Origin: an uncultured Bacilli bacterium
GTDB taxonomy: Bacteria > Bacillota_I > Bacilli_A > RF39 > UBA660
Direction: 5' to 3'
NCBI GenBank assembly: GCA_934096805.1
Contig: CAKOMW010000006.1
Location: forward strand, 1-37,478
Length of the DNA stretch: 37,478 nt
Shown here: piece by piece, positions 6,774 through 15,960 of the stretch
Layout: each line of letters opens with the position of its first letter
How positions within the stretch are numbered: the first letter of the stretch is position 1
Position numbers and translations under genes: made by a program
Notes under the pieces: generated by a model
What the model was told of the DNA's origin: nothing
Databases searched by the model: none
The model's input: the letters and a program-made list of their open reading frames with translations, nothing else

Positions 6774-9605
6774 ATGATTATGAAATTTATAAGAGAAAAT
6801 TACAAAAAAATAACAATTGTTACATTCATCATGGCCTTTTCACTATTAGCTTTTTCAAAAATAAACTCCTCATATGCTGACACAACAACTAAAGAATTCA
6901 CAAGAAAAGAATTACAAGACATGGTCATAGCAACAGCAACAAGTTACTTAAGAAACAACACATATTCAGATTATGACCAACATGCAATGGACCAAAAACA
7001 CACTTATAATGGTACAAGTATAGACACTTTCAACTGGAGAGACTTCAACATTACTCCAGAAATGGTAAGCAGGACTAATACTTACCATAACGACTGCAGT
7101 AGCTTCACTGGAGAAGTCCTATTAAGCTCAATAAACTATGACTTTTCTGAATACTATAAATATACAAGCAATTTATTTTATGTCTTCAATAACTTTAACT
7201 ACACCAAAAGTCAATCATCAAAAAGTAGCTTTATCGAAGGCTACAAAAAAACAGGAAAGTCCATTTCAACATACTTCTTCAACAACCTAGCCAAACAAAC
7301 AGCAAATGTAAGTGCAGGAACTGAATACAAAAATGACTCTGGAGTAGTAAACTACTACTATGAATACAATGGAAATGAAACCGAAGAAAAACTAGATACC
7401 GTAGTAGCAAGCGTTAAATCAAGACTCCAACCAGGAGACGTAGTAGTCTATAGACACGGCGCAAGCAAAGGCCATGTCATGATTTACGCCGGAGATTTTT
7501 ACAACAATGATGGTGAAAAAATGAATGGTTTCATCCATTCAACTGGAACAAGCTATAACTTCACCACTGAAACAATGAATAGAGACAAAGCAGCAGTAAT
7601 AACATCAACTATAGAAAACAAAGTAGACAAAATCATCAAGAAAACAGACCCAAGCGACGCCACAACATCATATATGATTCTAAGACCAATAAATTACTAC
7701 TGTTCATCAAACAATAGCTGTACTGTTCAAGTAACCAACAATGCCGTTGTAAGACCAGCCCTAACAGACCTAAAAATAGAACAATATGTAAAAACAGACA
7801 CCAAAGACATAGGAAAATACAACAGTGTAAATATAAATGAAAACATTACATACAATTTAAGTCTTCAAAATATTAAAAATGAAACCATTAAAAACTTAAC
7901 CATAACTGCTACAACGCCAACAAATACAAGCTATGTAAGCTGTAATAATGACTGTACATACGATGATAAAACAAATGAAATAAAATGGGTTCTAAAAGAA
8001 GACAGCACTATTACAAACAATACCTATAGTTATACAGTGACAATAAACAAAGAAGAAACAATAAAAAACAGTGGCTTCAAAATAAAAGTAAACAATGGAA
8101 GTACACTTGATATGGGGGTTCTAGAAACCCAAGCAAACCCAACCATTAACAATAAACTAAGTAAAAACACTATGACAAGTATGCTTACTCTAAGCAATAC
8201 TCTAAACCAAAGTGGCTATCTAACATACTCATCAACTAGTACGAGCGACCAAGCCTATAAAACGGACATAAACAGTATAAACGAAAATAACAAAATAGCT
8301 TTATCATCAGTAGACTTTGTTAAATTCTTGTACTATAACATTTACGGAATAGATTTAAATACTCTAAACAAAGACAACATAAAAACATCACTGTTCGATA
8401 CATCAAACAATCTATACACAAAAAAAACAACATCAACAGATGAAATATCAAAGATGCTAGTGCCAGGATTATACGGAGGAAGATTACTACTTGGAAACGA
8501 CAACAATGATCGAACAAGAAACATGGTAGCAACCGATTTAGAATCCGGAGATATTCTAGCGCAATTAACCACCAATGTTACATTAATAAAAATATACATT
8601 TACCTAGGTCATCAAAATAATTATCCAACCTTTGCAAGATTATCAACAGACAATAAAATTGAATTAATATCGGGACAAGAAGCTCAACAACTATTTGATT
8701 CAACATACGCTAAAGACCTATTCGCAGTCCTAAGACCAACAAGATATTATGCAACAACCGTAACCCTAAAAACGAAAGAAGGATTAAACCCTTTAATCGT
8801 ACCAAAAAACGGAACATATAAAAACCTTCCAATAATCGAAAAGAAATACACTGTAACATATGAATATAACACTACAGTAAGCGAAGACTATCCAAAACAA
8901 ACAACAGTAGACGATATCTTTGACGGTTGGTACAAAGACGATACAAAAGTAACAGAACAAACCAAACTATTACAAGAAACACCACACACCTTGACAGAAA
9001 AGTATAGCAACAAAAAAATAACACTACCAACTCCAATTAAAGACGGATATGAATTCAAAGGATGGTACACCGAAAGCACACTAGAAAACAAAGTAGGAAA
9101 TGACAATAATGAATACACCCCAGAAAAAGACCTAACTCTGTATGCTAAATGGGAAGCAAAAGAACCAGAAAAAGAATTTGAAATAACTTCAGATAGTTTT
9201 ACCATTAAAGACAATAACATATACTTAACAGAAAAAAGTAATCAATTTACAAGCTATATTGAAAAACTAAAATATGATAAAACATTCAACTATGAACTAA
9301 AACTATACGATGAAAATAATAAACAAATAACAAACAGCATCGTATTTACAGGTTCAAGAATCAAAGCAATGAATAATGAAACAGTAATAAAAGAATACAT
9401 AAACATCGTAAAAGGAGACGTCAATAAAACCGGAACTGTAACAATGGCCGATGTCATGAAATTAGCAGACTATCTTCTAGATGAATCAAAAATAACCGAA
9501 GATTATAACTTAAAAGCCGGAGACGTAAACGGAACAAACACCGTAACAATGGCCGATGTTATGAAATTAGCAGACTATATTCTAAATGGAGGTGACCTAC
9601 AATGA
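6774..9605 (+). CDS. Secreted NlpC/P60-like surface protein ending in a dockerin
   Basis: About 943 aa. A signal peptide (hydrophobic stretch to about residue 34, then SYADT) is followed by an NlpC/P60-like cysteine peptidase-type domain: YHNDCSSFTG (Cys about 108), KGHVMIYAG (His) and FIHSTGTSY. Then come a DUF11-like beta domain (DLKIEQYVKTDTKD on), a second region with a degenerate NlpC/P60 look but no catalytic Cys, an InlB-type beta-repeat pair (DGWYKDD; DGYEFKGWYTE, LYAKWE), and a C-terminal dockerin of two near-identical loops. The loops start GDVNKTGTVTMADVMKLADY and GDVNGTNTVTMADVMKLADY. NlpC/P60 proteins usually cut peptidoglycan peptides. The start could be 6774 or 6780. The stop overlaps the next gene by 4 bases (ATGA); that gene encodes a cohesin-like protein, the expected partner. 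Confidence 0.85.
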   Translation: MIMKFIRENYKKITIVTFIMAFSLLAFSKINSSYADTTTKEFTRKELQDMVIATATSYLRNNTYSDYDQHAMDQKHTYNGTSIDTFNWRDFNITPEMVSRTNTYHNDCSSFTGEVLLSSINYDFSEYYKYTSNLFYVFNNFNYTKSQSSKSSFIEGYKKTGKSISTYFFNNLAKQTANVSAGTEYKNDSGVVNYYYEYNGNETEEKLDTVVASVKSRLQPGDVVVYRHGASKGHVMIYAGDFYNNDGEKMNGFIHSTGTSYNFTTETMNRDKAAVITSTIENKVDKIIKKTDPSDATTSYMILRPINYYCSSNNSCTVQVTNNAVVRPALTDLKIEQYVKTDTKDIGKYNSVNINENITYNLSLQNIKNETIKNLTITATTPTNTSYVSCNNDCTYDDKTNEIKWVLKEDSTITNNTYSYTVTINKEETIKNSGFKIKVNNGSTLDMGVLETQANPTINNKLSKNTMTSMLTLSNTLNQSGYLTYSSTSTSDQAYKTDINSINENNKIALSSVDFVKFLYYNIYGIDLNTLNKDNIKTSLFDTSNNLYTKKTTSTDEISKMLVPGLYGGRLLLGNDNNDRTRNMVATDLESGDILAQLTTNVTLIKIYIYLGHQNNYPTFARLSTDNKIELISGQEAQQLFDSTYAKDLFAVLRPTRYYATTVTLKTKEGLNPLIVPKNGTYKNLPIIEKKYTVTYEYNTTVSEDYPKQTTVDDIFDGWYKDDTKVTEQTKLLQETPHTLTEKYSNKKITLPTPIKDGYEFKGWYTESTLENKVGNDNNEYTPEKDLTLYAKWEAKEPEKEFEITSDSFTIKDNNIYLTEKSNQFTSYIEKLKYDKTFNYELKLYDENNKQITNSIVFTGSRIKAMNNETVIKEYINIVKGDVNKTGTVTMADVMKLADYLLDESKITEDYNLKAGDVNGTNTVTMADVMKLADYILNGGDLQ

Positions 9606-11509
9606 AAAAAACAATAAAATATTTGATATTCTTAGCCATATGCTTAATACCACTAAGTGTAAACGCTGCAAGCAGTAATCTATCAATTACTTGCCCAAAA
9701 ACAACAACAGCATCAAGCACTATCACTTGTACTATAAAAATAACAACAACCGGAAAAATAGCAAATGGTATAAAAGCAAACTATGACTTTGGAAGTTCTG
9801 TATCATACAAAAGCCTAGTCCTATCAACTGACAAACTATCAGTTTTTACATCTAATTCATCAGGATTCGTCCTAAACGGAACTGGAGGCATCCCAGCAAC
9901 AACCACAGTTGGTAAGCTAAACGTAAAAATATCATCAAGCGCAACCAGTGGTTCAACCCATAAAATAGGCTTAAAAGGAATCCAAGTATCAACAACAGAA
10001 TATGAAGACTTAACAGCAGAAAACGTAAGCACCACTGTAAGAATAAAATCATCAAACAACTACTTATCGTCATTAAAAACTTCATCAGGAACATTCAACT
10101 TCCAAAAAAATATATCAAACTATAACATAACTATAAATCAAAGTAAAACAACCATAACAGCAACTCCGGAAGACAGTAAAGCAACAGTTACAGGAACCGG
10201 AACAAAAACACTAAAATATGGACTAAACAAATTCAAAATAGTAGTAACATCTGAAGCAAAAACTACCAGAACATACACACTAAACATAACTAGAAAAGAC
10301 ACAAGATCAACAGAAAATAGACTACTATCATTAAACATAGATGCAGAAAATGCTAATCTAAAATTTAGCCCTGATACCAAAACATACAACATATCCGTAC
10401 CACACAACGTAACAAGAACAAAAATAACAGCCACTCCATACAACATAAAAGCAACCTTTGCAAAAGGATATGGTCCAAGAACAGTAAAACTAAAATATGG
10501 ATTAAACGTTGTAAAGGTAACCGTAAAAAGTGAAAAAGGTACAACCAATACTTATACTTTAAACATAACCAGAAAAGACAATAGGTCAAACAATAACTAT
10601 CTATCAAGTTTAAAAATATCAAATGGAAAAATAAAATTTAACAAAGACACAACAACCTATAACATAAAAGTAACCAAAGACACCACAACATCAGATATAA
10701 CAGCATCATTACAAGATACCAAAGCAAGCTTTGTAAAAGGATATGGTCCAAGAACAGTAAACCTAAACCCTGGATTCAACACATTCCAAATAAGAGTTAA
10801 AAACGAAAAAGGAAAAATAAGAACCTACACAATAAATATAACCAGAGAAGACGGCAAAAGTGAAAACAACAATTTGAAAGAAATAAAACTAAGTGAAGGG
10901 ACAATAACATTTGATAAAAACAATTTAAACTATAATGTAACTGTAGAAAATAAAACCGACAAAATAAACATAACAGCAACTCCAGAAGACTCTAAAGCCA
11001 AAGTAACATATCAAAAAGAAAACACCCTAAAAGTCGGAGAAAACAAAATAGTAATAAAAGTTGAAGCCGAAAATAAAAGCACTAAAAACTATACTATTAA
11101 TGTAATAAGAAAAGAAGAAGGACAAGCCCTTTCAAACAATAGTAAACTAACAACATTATTCTTAAACGGTGAAGAAATAAAACTAGATGAAAACAACCTA
11201 ACCTATACATATAAAACAAAAGAAAAAAATATTGATGTAAAAGCAACTCCAGTAGATTCTAAAGCAAATGTAACAATAACAGGCAACAACAACATAACAG
11301 AAAATAGTACAATTCAAATCATCGTAACTGCTGAAGACCAATCAACAACAACATATAAAATAAATGTAGAATTAGAAAAAACAAAAAGTAACTTATCACT
11401 AATAATAATTCTTGCATTAGTAGTAATTCTAATCGCCGTAATAGTATACATTTTAATAACAAAAATGAAAAACAACAAAAATGACATAGATGCAAGTGCT
11501 TTAAACTAA
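9602..11509 (+). CDS. Membrane-anchored protein with N-terminal cohesin-like domain and five cadherin-like beta-sandwich domains
   Basis: 635 aa. A signal peptide (LIFLAICLIPLSVNA) is followed by a domain of about 125 residues with cohesin features (ASSTITCTIKITTTGKIANG, then YDF, and TVGKLNVKISSSATSGSTH leading into GLKGIQVSTTEYEDL). Five cadherin-like beta-sandwich repeats of 80-90 residues follow, each beginning NNYLSSLK-like and ending YTLNITRKD-like. Near residue 595 a single membrane helix (LSLIIILALVVILIAVIVYI) and a short basic/polar cytoplasmic tail end the protein. Repeats 2 and 3 share a stretch of identical DNA (AAAGGATATGGTCCAAGAAC near 10463 and 10737), suggesting recent duplication. 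It overlaps the dockerin gene by 4 bases. Inferred role: a surface stalk presenting a cohesin that holds the dockerin protein at the membrane. Cohesin assignment is by pattern only. Confidence 0.8.
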   Translation: MKKTIKYLIFLAICLIPLSVNAASSNLSITCPKTTTASSTITCTIKITTTGKIANGIKANYDFGSSVSYKSLVLSTDKLSVFTSNSSGFVLNGTGGIPATTTVGKLNVKISSSATSGSTHKIGLKGIQVSTTEYEDLTAENVSTTVRIKSSNNYLSSLKTSSGTFNFQKNISNYNITINQSKTTITATPEDSKATVTGTGTKTLKYGLNKFKIVVTSEAKTTRTYTLNITRKDTRSTENRLLSLNIDAENANLKFSPDTKTYNISVPHNVTRTKITATPYNIKATFAKGYGPRTVKLKYGLNVVKVTVKSEKGTTNTYTLNITRKDNRSNNNYLSSLKISNGKIKFNKDTTTYNIKVTKDTTTSDITASLQDTKASFVKGYGPRTVNLNPGFNTFQIRVKNEKGKIRTYTINITREDGKSENNNLKEIKLSEGTITFDKNNLNYNVTVENKTDKINITATPEDSKAKVTYQKENTLKVGENKIVIKVEAENKSTKNYTINVIRKEEGQALSNNSKLTTLFLNGEEIKLDENNLTYTYKTKEKNIDVKATPVDSKANVTITGNNNITENSTIQIIVTAEDQSTTTYKINVELEKTKSNLSLIIILALVVILIAVIVYILITKMKNNKNDIDASALN

Positions 11510-11515
11510 AAAAGT

Positions 11516-11547
11516 AGAATAACAAAAAATGTTATTCCTTTTTTTTG
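11516..11547 (+). terminator. Rho-independent terminator of the cohesin/dockerin operon
   Basis: Stem GAATAAC / GTTATTC (11517-11523, 11531-11537) with an A-rich loop, followed by a run of eight T. Confidence 0.9.
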
Positions 11548-11595
11548 CAAAATATTATATAATAAATATAGACATATAAAGTAGGGTGGTTAAAA

Positions 11596-12534
11596 ATGCA
11601 AAAATACCTTGAACAATTAAAACAGCAATACAACTATGATGACAAAATAATAAATGCTCTAGCCAAAGTAGTGCCTGCTTTAATAAAATACTATTCCATA
11701 GAATATGAAGAAATAATTCTATTAGCTTTAAAAGAAACAGAAATCATCTGTTGCAACTCTTATCAAACTATATCAAGTATTAAAGAAAAAGATAAACTAA
11801 CCCCAACCATCGGAACTAGTGAAATTAAAAAAATAGAAAATGATGGCATATACCTATCAAACATAAAAGTAATATACAACGAACTACAAAATAAATATGA
11901 AATAATAAAATTAAATAGAAAAATAATAATCTCTCACACTTTCAACTTAGATTCACCAAAAGGACTAGAAGTCTTAATATTAAATATATGTCGTCTAATC
12001 AAAAGCTATAATGAAGAATACCAAATCGATGGAAATACTCTAATTCATAAAGAAGGCCTATCCAAAACAATAAAACAGATACTAAAAGATGAAGAGAAAA
12101 TAACACTAAGCATCCAAGAAGAAAAAAAAATAGGAATCCACATTGGTTCTCTTTTATATGATACTGAACAAATAGAAAGCATAATTTTAAAAGACAAATA
12201 TAACACTCACCAATACAACTATTTAAAACTAATCATAAAATACATAAAAGAAAAGATCGACCTAAAAGAACTTATGACCGAAGACGAAATCCTAAAAGAT
12301 GACGCATTAAGAAAAATATACGACAAAGAAGAAAACTATGAAAAGCTATCAAACACAATAGATAAATGTCTAGAAAAAGAACACGATATGTTAATGTTTG
12401 CTTTAAACAGAGAAGAAAAAGACAAACTAGAAAAAGAGATAAAAGAAACTCTAGAAGAAGAAATGATACTTGAATTATTAAATCTAAAAAAACAAAAAGA
12501 CAAACTAAAAAGAGTCAAAATTCCTGAGTATTAA
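11596..12534 (+). CDS. Hypothetical protein, 312 aa
   Basis: I do not recognise this protein. It has no signal peptide or membrane helix, and is rich in Lys, Glu, Ile and Leu with a helical pattern. The last 90 residues (from about LMTEDEILKDDALRK) look like a long charged coiled coil. The ATG at 11596 follows GGGTGG with good spacing. A cytoplasmic location is likely. Its 3' end overlaps the convergent radical SAM gene by 20 bases. A terminator isolates it from the operon upstream, so it is probably monocistronic. Confidence 0.75.
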   Translation: MQKYLEQLKQQYNYDDKIINALAKVVPALIKYYSIEYEEIILLALKETEIICCNSYQTISSIKEKDKLTPTIGTSEIKKIENDGIYLSNIKVIYNELQNKYEIIKLNRKIIISHTFNLDSPKGLEVLILNICRLIKSYNEEYQIDGNTLIHKEGLSKTIKQILKDEEKITLSIQEEKKIGIHIGSLLYDTEQIESIILKDKYNTHQYNYLKLIIKYIKEKIDLKELMTEDEILKDDALRKIYDKEENYEKLSNTIDKCLEKEHDMLMFALNREEKDKLEKEIKETLEEEMILELLNLKKQKDKLKRVKIPEY

Positions 12535-13405
12535 AATTAGGAATAAAACTCTTTTTTTGTGTCCCATCATCTTGAACAAAACAATTTCTAATACCCAAAT
12601 CATAAGCATAGTCAATCATTTTGTAATAATCATCACGAGACAGACAAGAATTAAGCTCTGAGAAATCCAACTCTCTAATCGGAGTATATTGATTCATTAT
12701 ACTAATAAAAATATTATCGTGATAACGATCATACAAATAAGAAATAACCTTCTTAGAATCATCAAACTTACCAGGCAACATCAAATGTCTTACAATAATC
12801 CCTTTTTTCATAATGCCATCATCATCAAACAAAGGCTTGCCAACTTGTCGGTACATTTCTTCAATAGCACAACTTGCATAATAAAAATAATCAGGACACT
12901 TTGAATACAACAAAGCAATTTCATCATTAAAATACTTTAAATCAGGAAGATAAATATCGACAAGTCCATCCAACATTTTTAAAGTTGAAACACTCTCATA
13001 ACCACTAGTATTATAAACGATAGGAATATTAAGCCCTTTATTTTTAGCCATAATAAGTCCATCTCGTATCAAAGGCACAAAATGAGTCGGAGTAACCAAA
13101 TTAATATTTAAAGCCCCTTGATTTTGTAAATTAAGAAGAATATCACAAAACTTTTCTACACTAATCTCTTTTCCTATATTAGACTCACTAATCTCATAAT
13201 TTTGACAAAAGACACACTTTAAATTACAACTACTAAAAAAAACTGCACCACTACCAGCATTCCCAGAAATACAAGGTTCCTCAAAAAAATGAAGAGCAGC
13301 CCTTCCGATCCTAATCTTATCATTTGCACCACAAAAACCAGTAGTTTTTCTCCTATCAACCATACAATTCCTAGGACATAAACTACAACAAGAAAAATAA
13401 TCCAT
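12515..13405 (-). CDS. Radical SAM protein, PflX-like (pyruvate formate-lyase activase-related)
   Basis: 296 aa. The radical SAM cluster motif is present as CNLKCVFC (CxxxCxxC), preceded by the extra N-terminal Cys set typical of the COG1313/PflX-like group: SLCPRNCMVDRRKTTGFCG. The ISGNAGSGAVFF and NLVTPTHF segments fit the same family. These proteins bind [4Fe-4S] and cleave S-adenosylmethionine to a 5'-deoxyadenosyl radical; the substrate of this group is not settled, and no glycyl-radical enzyme is encoded nearby. I chose the ATG at 13405 over upstream TTG/GTG because GGTGAG lies just before it. It is one of the few - strand genes and faces sigG divergently. Confidence 0.88.
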   Translation of the reverse strand: MDYFSCCSLCPRNCMVDRRKTTGFCGANDKIRIGRAALHFFEEPCISGNAGSGAVFFSSCNLKCVFCQNYEISESNIGKEISVEKFCDILLNLQNQGALNINLVTPTHFVPLIRDGLIMAKNKGLNIPIVYNTSGYESVSTLKMLDGLVDIYLPDLKYFNDEIALLYSKCPDYFYYASCAIEEMYRQVGKPLFDDDGIMKKGIIVRHLMLPGKFDDSKKVISYLYDRYHDNIFISIMNQYTPIRELDFSELNSCLSRDDYYKMIDYAYDLGIRNCFVQDDGTQKKSFIPNFNTQEF

Positions 13406-13435
13406 ACATCTCACCAAAAGATATTATAACAAAAA

Positions 13436-13466
13436 TGAATAAAAATAACAAAAAAATATCATTACA
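13436..13466 (+). promoter_or_regulatory. Possible sigma-G-type promoter of sigG (autoregulation)
   Basis: TGAATA at 13436-13441 matches the sigma-G -35 consensus, and CATTACA at 13460-13466 is one base off the CATNHTA -10 consensus, with an 18-base spacer. The predicted transcript would start about 10 bases before the sigG start codon and still include its AGGTGAT ribosome site. Autoregulation of sigG is known in Bacillus subtilis; here it is inferred. Confidence 0.45.
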
Positions 13467-13482
13467 TAAATAGGTGATAAAA

Positions 13483-14253
13483 ATGAGTAAATATAAAGTA
13501 GATATAACAGGACTAAACACAAATGACATAAAAGTATTAACCCAAGAAGAAATGGAAAATCTATTCCAAAAAATGCAAGAAGGAGATCAAAATGCAAGAA
13601 ATGAACTAATAAATGGTAATTTAAAACTAGTACTATCAATCCTTAAAAGATTTAACAAAAAAGACGAAAACATGGATGACCTCTTTCAAATAGGATGTAT
13701 TGGCTTAATCAAAGCTATAGACAACTTTGATTTATCATACCAAGTAAAATTTTCAACATATTGTGTTCCAATGGTAATGGGAGAAGTAAGAAGATACCTA
13801 AGAGACAACAATAGCATAAGAGTAAGCCGTAGCATTAAAGACACAGCCTATAAAATACTAAAATTAAAAGATGAATTAACCACTAAAAATGGAAAAGAAC
13901 CAACAAATGAAGAATTAGCCAAAATACTAGAAATTGAAGAACAAGAACTGGCAATTGCCCTAGATTCATTAAGACAACCAGTAAGCCTATTTGAACCAAT
14001 TTACAATGATGGAGGAGATACAATTTATCTCTTTGATCAAATCGAAGATAAAAAAAATAACAATGATTTAAACATTCGCCTTGCAGTAGACAAAGCCATC
14101 AAAAATCTCTCAGAAAGAGAACAATACATAATAGATCAAAGATTCATAATAGGAAAAACTCAAATGGAAATAGCAACCGATTTAAACATATCCCAAGCTC
14201 AAATATCCAGACTAGAAAAAAATGCTCTTCAAAGAATAAGAAAACAATTATAA
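13483..14253 (+). CDS. sigG: RNA polymerase sporulation sigma factor SigG
   Basis: 256 aa, matching sigma-G of Bacillus along its length. The N-terminal KVDITGLNTNDIKVLTQEEM is the SigG signature, followed by region 2 (ENMDDLFQIGCIGLIKAIDN, KFSTYCVPMVMGEVRRYLRD), region 3 (SRSIKDTAYKILKLKDEL, EPTNEELAKILEI), the SLFEPIYNDGGD block shared by SigF and SigG, and region 4 (GKTQMEIATDLNISQAQISR). Sigma-G drives late forespore genes after engulfment. The start is the ATG at 13483, after TAGGTGATAA. Unlike in Bacillus, it is not beside spoIIGA-sigE. A likely target, sspI, lies 12.6 kb downstream with a sigma-G-like promoter. Confidence 0.92.
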   Translation: MSKYKVDITGLNTNDIKVLTQEEMENLFQKMQEGDQNARNELINGNLKLVLSILKRFNKKDENMDDLFQIGCIGLIKAIDNFDLSYQVKFSTYCVPMVMGEVRRYLRDNNSIRVSRSIKDTAYKILKLKDELTTKNGKEPTNEELAKILEIEEQELAIALDSLRQPVSLFEPIYNDGGDTIYLFDQIEDKKNNNDLNIRLAVDKAIKNLSEREQYIIDQRFIIGKTQMEIATDLNISQAQISRLEKNALQRIRKQL

Positions 14254-14348
14254 GTTTCAAAAACAATAAAACCAACAAAGAACATTGTCGAACCAACAGA
14301 AAAAGTGTAAATAAAAACCGAAAAAAGTGTAAAATAAAGTAAAGAAGG

Positions 14349-14377
14349 TTGACAACAAAAAAACAAATAGATACAAT
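14349..14377 (+). promoter_or_regulatory. Strong promoter before the coiled-coil gene
   Basis: TTGACA at 14349-14354, a 17-base spacer and TACAAT at 14372-14377, 19 bases before the start codon. Confidence 0.8.
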
Positions 14378-14396
14378 GAAAACAAGAGGTGATAAT

Positions 14397-15887
14397 ATGC
14401 ATAGTAACATAACAGAACAAGAAATAATTCAATCTATCGAGGACAATATATCAGAAAAAATAAAAAATTACGAAGAAACAATAAAAAGCAAAAAAGATCA
14501 AGAAAAAAATGCAAAATTTTTCGAAAAGCAAGCAATCAAAAAAACCCAAGAAGACTGTAGAAAAGCTATTCGAGGATTAAGCCTTTTAAGAAGACAGTTT
14601 AATGATTTATATTTTAATGAAAATGAATACTTTAAACTACCAGAAGAACTAAAATCAGAAGTAGAAAATTTACTTCAATATATGACTCCAGAAGAAGCTA
14701 GAAGGATAAAAGACCAAGTAAAGACAAGCGTAAGAGGTAAAAATAAAGAAGTAGACCAAAAAATGGAACAGCAAAAAAAAGAAATAGAAAAAACTCTAAA
14801 ACAATTAGGAGTATCCACTTTAGCTGTAAAAGATAATTTTGGAAGAACAAAACAACAAACATCTTACCAAAGTGCTTTACATGAACTTGTAAATAGAAAA
14901 CAAAATGAACAAGATTTATTAATGATAAAAGATCAAAATCAAAATCAAGAAAAAGAAACAGGACTATTTGACGAAATTGAAAAAATGATAAAAAATGGCA
15001 AATTAGAGCAAAATGACAAAACAAAACAAATAAGATCAGATTTCAGTAACATAAAAAGAGCTTACATTGAAAAATCAAAAAGTGATAAAGCAATTCAAGC
15101 AATGTTTGAATTAAAACAAAAACTACACAATCAAGTAGGAGTAGACTATCAAGGATTAATAAAAGAATTAGAAACAATTTCTAAAGCTAAAGCCAAGCAA
15201 TCAGCACAACTAGGAAAAATATTAGAGAAAGCAAACATTCCTTACCTAGAATCCCAAGTAGAGCAATATAGAGAAGAACAAAATAAAGAATATAGTGAAC
15301 AACTAGGAAAAGAAAGCTATCAAATTGTAGCTAAACAATTAGAAGAACTACAAAAAACAAATCCTAATGATCTAAAACAAATACAAGAGCTAAAAAGACA
15401 ATTAAATGAAATTGCGGCCAAAAATAATATAAATGATATTGAACAAATGCATTTAAAAGACCAAGCACATCAAGATATCGAAAATGAAAAATTTCAAAAA
15501 GAAGCAGATAAAGAATACATAAAAAAACAATATGAAGAAAGAAAATATCAATTGACTCCAGAAGAAGCAAGAGATAGACAAGTTCAAAAAATGGCAAGTT
15601 ATTTAGTCGGCGATATTTCAGAATTATCACCAAAAGAACAAGAAATGAAACAAAAAGAAGCTATGCGTGAAGTGATTCTGATAAGTAAAATGTCACCAGC
15701 TGAAAGATACATTTACTATGGCAAAAAAAATGGGAAATTACCACCAGATACAGTTATCGAAGACTTAGTAGCAAGTAAAGACAAAGAAATGCATAAAGAA
15801 AATATAAAATCATACAGAGATGATGAAGACATGAAACAACTAAAAGAATTACAAGAAGAAGTAGCAAAATCAGGAAGAGGAAGATAA
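14397..15887 (+). CDS. Long coiled-coil hypothetical protein, 496 aa
   Basis: I do not recognise a family. The product is highly charged, rich in Lys, Glu and Gln, has no membrane segment or signal peptide, and is largely heptad-like helix (KKDQEKNAKFFEKQAIKKTQ; later YREEQNKEYSEQLGKESYQI). Two similar short segments recur: YMTPEEARRIKDQV near residue 98 and QLTPEEARDRQVQKM near 385, which may mark an internal repeat. The ATG at 14397 follows AGAGGTGATA and a near-consensus vegetative promoter; the longer frame from 14349 would start inside that promoter. A terminator follows, so it is a single-gene unit. A structural or scaffold role is possible but unproven. Confidence 0.78.
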   Translation: MHSNITEQEIIQSIEDNISEKIKNYEETIKSKKDQEKNAKFFEKQAIKKTQEDCRKAIRGLSLLRRQFNDLYFNENEYFKLPEELKSEVENLLQYMTPEEARRIKDQVKTSVRGKNKEVDQKMEQQKKEIEKTLKQLGVSTLAVKDNFGRTKQQTSYQSALHELVNRKQNEQDLLMIKDQNQNQEKETGLFDEIEKMIKNGKLEQNDKTKQIRSDFSNIKRAYIEKSKSDKAIQAMFELKQKLHNQVGVDYQGLIKELETISKAKAKQSAQLGKILEKANIPYLESQVEQYREEQNKEYSEQLGKESYQIVAKQLEELQKTNPNDLKQIQELKRQLNEIAAKNNINDIEQMHLKDQAHQDIENEKFQKEADKEYIKKQYEERKYQLTPEEARDRQVQKMASYLVGDISELSPKEQEMKQKEAMREVILISKMSPAERYIYYGKKNGKLPPDTVIEDLVASKDKEMHKENIKSYRDDEDMKQLKELQEEVAKSGRGR

Positions 15888-15892
15888 AAAAC

Positions 15893-15921
15893 AAAAGGTA
15901 CTTGAAAAAAGTATCTTTTTT
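15893..15921 (+). terminator. Rho-independent terminator
   Basis: Stem GGTACTT / AAGTATC with loop GAAAA and a T run. The hairpin core recurs almost unchanged at 37284-37308. Confidence 0.9.
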
Positions 15922-15931
15922 AATACAAAAA

Positions 15932-15951
15932 TAAAAAGACTCAAAGAGTCT
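15932..15951 (-). terminator. Rho-independent terminator of the DUF3592 gene
   Basis: AGACTC / GAGTCT with a 3-base loop at 15937-15951, followed on the - strand by a T-rich run (A run at 15933-15937 on +), 9 bases after the stop of the - strand gene. Confidence 0.8.
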
Positions 15952-15960
15952 AAATAAAAA

